Origin: Epinephelus fuscoguttatus
Lineage: Eukaryota > Chordata > Actinopteri > Perciformes > Serranidae
Reading direction: 5' to 3'
Assembly: GCF_011397635.1 (NCBI RefSeq)
Contig: NC_064762.1
Location: forward strand, 20,981,479 to 21,045,478
DNA length: 64,000 nt
Notes under the pieces: generated by a model
Seen by the model: only the letters and a program-made list of their open reading frames with translations
What the model was told of the DNA's origin: nothing
The model's database searches: none
Shown here: positions 60,298 to 64,000 of the stretch, one piece after another
Position numbering within the stretch: position 1 is the stretch's first letter
Layout: every line of letters starts with the position of its first letter
Translations under genes and position numbers: made by a program

Positions 60298-63200
60298 TCA
60301 GTGCCAGTCTTCGTCGTCATCATCCTCTCCCTCAGTTGAGTCTTCCTGGCTGCTGAGCTCTGCCTGCTCCGTCTCTCCGTTCCCATCTCCTCTCTGATTT
60401 GCCGCCGCTGCTGCCGCCGCCACCGCCTTCCTGGCCCGAAGTTCAGCTGCCGCCTGCTCCTCCTCCTCTTTCTGACGCAGCGCCGCAGCCTTCTTCTCCT
60501 GCTCCGCGTGACTCTTCATGTGAGCGCTGCGACTCTTCACTTTGTAAAACACCCTGTTGTACAGGAAGAAAACGACGTTACATGAAACAGCAGCTGTTTG
60601 GAAAGACTACAAAGTTTACTGAGCTACTGCGAGGAAGTGTGCTGAATATGAAAAAAGCTCTCGTTTCAAAATGTCTTTCTTTGCAACACTGTTTCTCCAT
60701 TTTATTTCATAATGACACCTTTCATCACAAAGTCTTTTTTTGTCGATCAAAACAAACAGAGCAGATTATTTCATATATTTTATCTGATTAATTGTCTAAC
60801 TTATAATTTCCAGTTTTATCTACAATTGAAATCTTTCAATATTTTTGAAGATCAACATGACGAGGCGAACCACTTGAGCTGCTATCACTGCAACCGACAC
60901 ACTGACAAGTCACTGCAGCTACAAATCTCACCAACACTAATGAGACTGCAACACTGGGTGAGCAAAAATCAGAATTGACCATTTAGCGCAAAATCAAGAC
61001 ATCACATCAAAAGTTATAAAGGAAGACGTACCTGCCACACTTCTTGCATGGAAATATCGCATCAGGATCTGGTGGGGGCTTCACTGGTGCTCTGCTCTTC
61101 TTTGCTGCAGGGTCGCCTCGTTGCCTGTGGGGTGCTGATGGGTGGTGAGCCTCCTTATTCACAGCGTCTGGCTCTTTGATCACCAACACTGGCCCTGCCT
61201 GGAGGACCAAAAGTAAGTGGATGTTAGTTTGACTGATTTTGACTCGCATCGACTTTTATTAAACCTGATTGGGTTGATAGAAAGTGTGGTCTTTTAGTCG
61301 AAATGCCTCGCAGATCCTATAATACATAGTGAAATACTTACATAGTCATGAGCCTGTAGTGACCGAGCAACCCTGGCCTGCTGGCTGCTCTCGTAGGAAG
61401 GGTCCTTCTTCTCGTCTCCGTCCGTCTCTCCTTGAGTCAACTTGGACTGCTGTGAACTCTGTGCGATTAATCAAAATAATTGCACAAAATATTAAAACAA
61501 ACCTTTAAAATACGAACTTAAACTCCCTCAAGGCTTAAAATCATGAAATGATCACATCTTTCTCGTAACCTCTACGAAAACAGTTTGGCACACACATCCT
61601 GTAACACTCAGTGCTGAATGGTTAAAGACAACCTACTTTCATTTAAAAATAAAAGATGAAGAATTAGTTTCCAGTGATCATTTTTGTTGCATTCCCACAC
61701 ATCACTCCAAGTTGACTTCACTCTACCTTAATATCCACCACAGCCTCTGTGTGCTTCTCCACAGGTGAGTCTGGAGGGCCGAAGGTTAAAATCCCGTTGC
61801 GACCGACCTTCACCTGTTTCTTGTACGTGTAGTAAAACTCCACACACTGCGCCACAGACTTGGTCCTCACCTTTAAAAATCAGTCCAACATACACATGCA
61901 CAATTTCTTATAAATTAATGAACCTTTTCCACTGTGATGCGACTGTGCGCATCTTGCAATTTGCATTTGTAGCATCAATATAGTGATGACAAACAAAACA
62001 AACAGTCATTTATGTGCATATCATTAGGGATGGAGCTTTAGCTGCTTTCTAGGGGTTGCTGCAGGGGGCCATTACCATCCCCAATCAGATTCTTAGGCTT
62101 ATGAATTCCCTTCAAACATGCATCTACACAGCTGGAAACTAAAGTTGACAACAATGCTGCTGTCTGTACAATCATTATTCTAAGTAAGGGTGGAAACATC
62201 TTTCTATGCAACATGAGCTTAAATTCCAGGGATGACGTTTAACACTTGAGCGCCAGTGCTTCCTAACCAAGCAGCACATACATTACCAAGAGTAAATATC
62301 CTGTTATGATAACTGAGCGCCACGCAGGCAGCTTTAGCAGAATTTTTTGACGGGGAACCCTAAGTGAACACAAATGTCATCCAATTTAAATGATGACAGA
62401 CGGTTGCTACAGCAAGCTCACAGGGTGCTTTCAGACCTAGAGTTATCTTGCTTTGGTCCCAATCAGGAACTAGTTTTGTTACAAATTTGTATAATTGCCT
62501 AGAGTTGGTTCGTGTTCTCACGGCAGCATTTACAAGCGGACCAGATCAAATGCCTTGTGTGAGAAAGCTGCTCTTGATTGGTCAGAATTTCCATGTGGGA
62601 AAAATCCAGGAATTAAACCAAACGTTGAAGAAGAGTACACTTGCAAGATAAATGTGACACTTTCTAATGTCACAATGGAGGGACAACTACGCAGGTTGAT
62701 TTCAGCGCTGCTCATCGTGGACTATATTGCTGTCATTGTTCATTTTAGTCAAACCATACAGTTTGAAAACGAGGCGCGGCTCCAACTAAAAAACAATGTT
62801 TTGATGCATTGGATGTGCTGAATGTGCATATTAAGGCAGTACAGGAGGAGGTGCACATTAATAATCCTCCAGGACTGTAACATGCTCATGTTTAACCCAA
62901 ACAATGTGTCATGTGACTGCAGTTGGTTCAGATCCAGGTCGGAACACGTTCTCACCACAAACGAACTGCACCAGAGTTCCTTTGTAACTGGACTGAGACC
63001 ACCTCTTCAAGATGGTCTCGGTCCTGACAACGTGCGCACCCGAGTGCGATTGCTGTGTTCACACCTGCCCAAACGAACAGCACTTAAGGGGCAAACGAAC
63101 TTGAGTTCAATTGAACCGAACCAAACTGGGCAGGTGGGAAAGCAGCCTTGGACTACAGCCAGCTCAAGAGTGTCATGGTTGCACTGATGCTGAAAACATC

Positions 63201-63949
63201 AGTGCAAGTGGTACTGTTGCTGTTATTGTTTCTCAAAATGAAGACCACATTTCCCATAAATCCAGTTACTTCCTGTCACAGAAAGAATATTGTTGGTATA
63301 GTCTAATTTTTTTTCATGTTTGGAGCTTGTTTAGTTTTAACAAAAGGATTTTCCATTACATCAGAATTTGGCCTCATATTGTCAAATCCATGCACTGGAG
63401 AGTAACAACTGCAAGTCTGTACTCTGACCATCTTGTTTGTTTAAAGCAATTATACTAATGCCTCATAATTATTGTGCCGATGATTTATAGGTGTTGTCAT
63501 GCAACACAGAGCACATTTAATCATATTTAAATGTATTTCAGATTAATTTACACTGATTCATCATCGTCCACGCTGCAGGGTAAAACTAACGAGCGTACCA
63601 ATTTCTGCACCATAAAGAAGTCCTTCCTGTAGGCAGAGATCCCCTTGTTGAAGTAGCGCTTCTCTTCTGCAGTCCAGCAGTCGGAGCCTGTTTGTAAATC
63701 AGACGCAGTGCAGTTCAATGTGTGCTCACAAGAGAGAATGAGGAAACGTTTAAAGAGAGGTTAGGAAATCAGAGACAGAAGGGGGAAGATGAAGAGACGA
63801 AGGGAAACCATGAGAGTCGACTGAAGTGATTTATGTCAAACAGCTTGTATTTTCCTGTGATGTCACAGCTCACCTGAGTAGTGATAACCTGCCAGGTGAT
63901 GACCTTTGGGGAAAACCGGGTCCTGAAGCATCAAACGTCCCAGAGTTTC
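60298..63949 (-). CDS. mideas: MIDEAS/TRERF1-family ELM2-SANT protein, last six coding exons
   Basis: Nuclear corepressor scaffold; family members bind HDAC1/2 through an ELM2-SANT unit. Exons joined by phase: 63874-63949, 63599-63687, 61727-61870, 61342-61458, 61032-61198, 60298-60553 (849 nt, 282 residues plus TGA). The SANT domain spans the second and third exons: GSDCWTAEEKRYFNKGISAY, then RTKSVAQCVEFYYTYKKQV. A C-terminal C2H2 finger crosses the last junction: CKKCGR, then VFYKVKSRSAHMKSH, with CX2CX12HX3H spacing. The tail is Gln/Glu/Ala-rich and ends in an acidic run (EGEDDDDEDWH). The ELM2 domain and N-terminus lie beyond the right edge. MIDEAS is preferred over TRERF1 from memory of the linker (LTFGPP, VVDIKSSQQ); family certain, paralogue not. 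Confidence 0.9.
61871..63598 (-). other. Intron of the MIDEAS/TRERF1-family gene
   Basis: 1728 nt between the two SANT exons, with good GT/AG ends (ttgGTACGC; ttttaaAG). No additional exon is needed, since the frame joins KL to VRTK in phase 0. Its centre is a MITE at 62423-63146. Confidence 0.85.
62423..63146. mobile_element. MITE inside the MIDEAS/TRERF1-family intron
   Basis: Left end gggtgctttcagacctagag; right end reverse-complemented ggctgctttcccacctgccc, followed by an interior rich in ggttcggttcaattga-type sequence. About 724 bp. The short frames within are not genes. Confidence 0.55.
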
Positions 63950-64000
63950 CTTAAAAGCAACGAGATTTATCACAGTTGGCACACAGTTCTTTAACAGGGT

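Noticed and set aside
62448..63187. Several frames of 60-120 codons as extra exons of the MIDEAS-like gene
   Set aside because: They lie in a MITE, and the flanking SANT exons already join in frame.

Overview
The window is vertebrate nuclear DNA, almost certainly from a teleost fish and probably a percomorph. It has spliced genes with canonical GT-AG junctions and a fish egg-coat gene. It also holds many repeats typical of teleost genomes: TTAA-flanked MITEs, tRNA-derived SINEs with ATGG tails, L2/Rex-type LINE fragments, Tc1/mariner remnants and a solo LTR. Only three protein genes can be supported; most of the remaining sequence is repeat-rich intergenic DNA.

Region 1 (1-9.6 kb, minus strand): a gene for a ZPAX-type zona pellucida / egg-envelope protein. 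I reconstructed 17 exons by hand. They keep one open frame of 738 residues from the signal peptide into the ZP-N half of the ZP module. The 3' part, including ZP-C, lies off the left edge. One intron needs a GC donor. A TATA box and an E-box sit just upstream of the start. One intron holds a large interlocked fold-back of non-autonomous DNA transposons.

Region 2 (9.6-14.9 kb): intergenic DNA with several MITE fragments and a microsatellite.

Region 3 (about 14.9-18 kb, plus strand): kcns3, the modulatory potassium-channel subunit Kv9.3. The 500-residue coding region is in one exon, behind a likely non-coding first exon and a short intron whose acceptor is preceded by a TG repeat.

Region 4 (18-59.5 kb): about 41 kb without a recognisable host gene. 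It holds MITEs with TTAA ends, a 21-bp-unit minisatellite, a solo LTR nested in a SINE with both target duplications intact, a decayed Tc1-like transposase, several LINE fragments, and a 42-bp-arm palindrome inside a dead LINE.

Region 5 (about 59.8-64 kb, minus strand): the last six coding exons of a MIDEAS/TRERF1-family gene (SANT domain plus C-terminal C2H2 zinc finger), running off the right edge. Its largest intron carries another MITE.

The three genes have unrelated jobs (egg coat, potassium-channel modulation, histone deacetylase-complex chromatin regulation). zpax and kcns3 are divergent; kcns3 and the MIDEAS-like gene are convergent. I see no dedicated multi-gene system. The most interesting material is the structural history of the mobile elements and a few gene-structure oddities: the GC-AG intron, a possible overlapping uORF, and the TG-tract acceptor.
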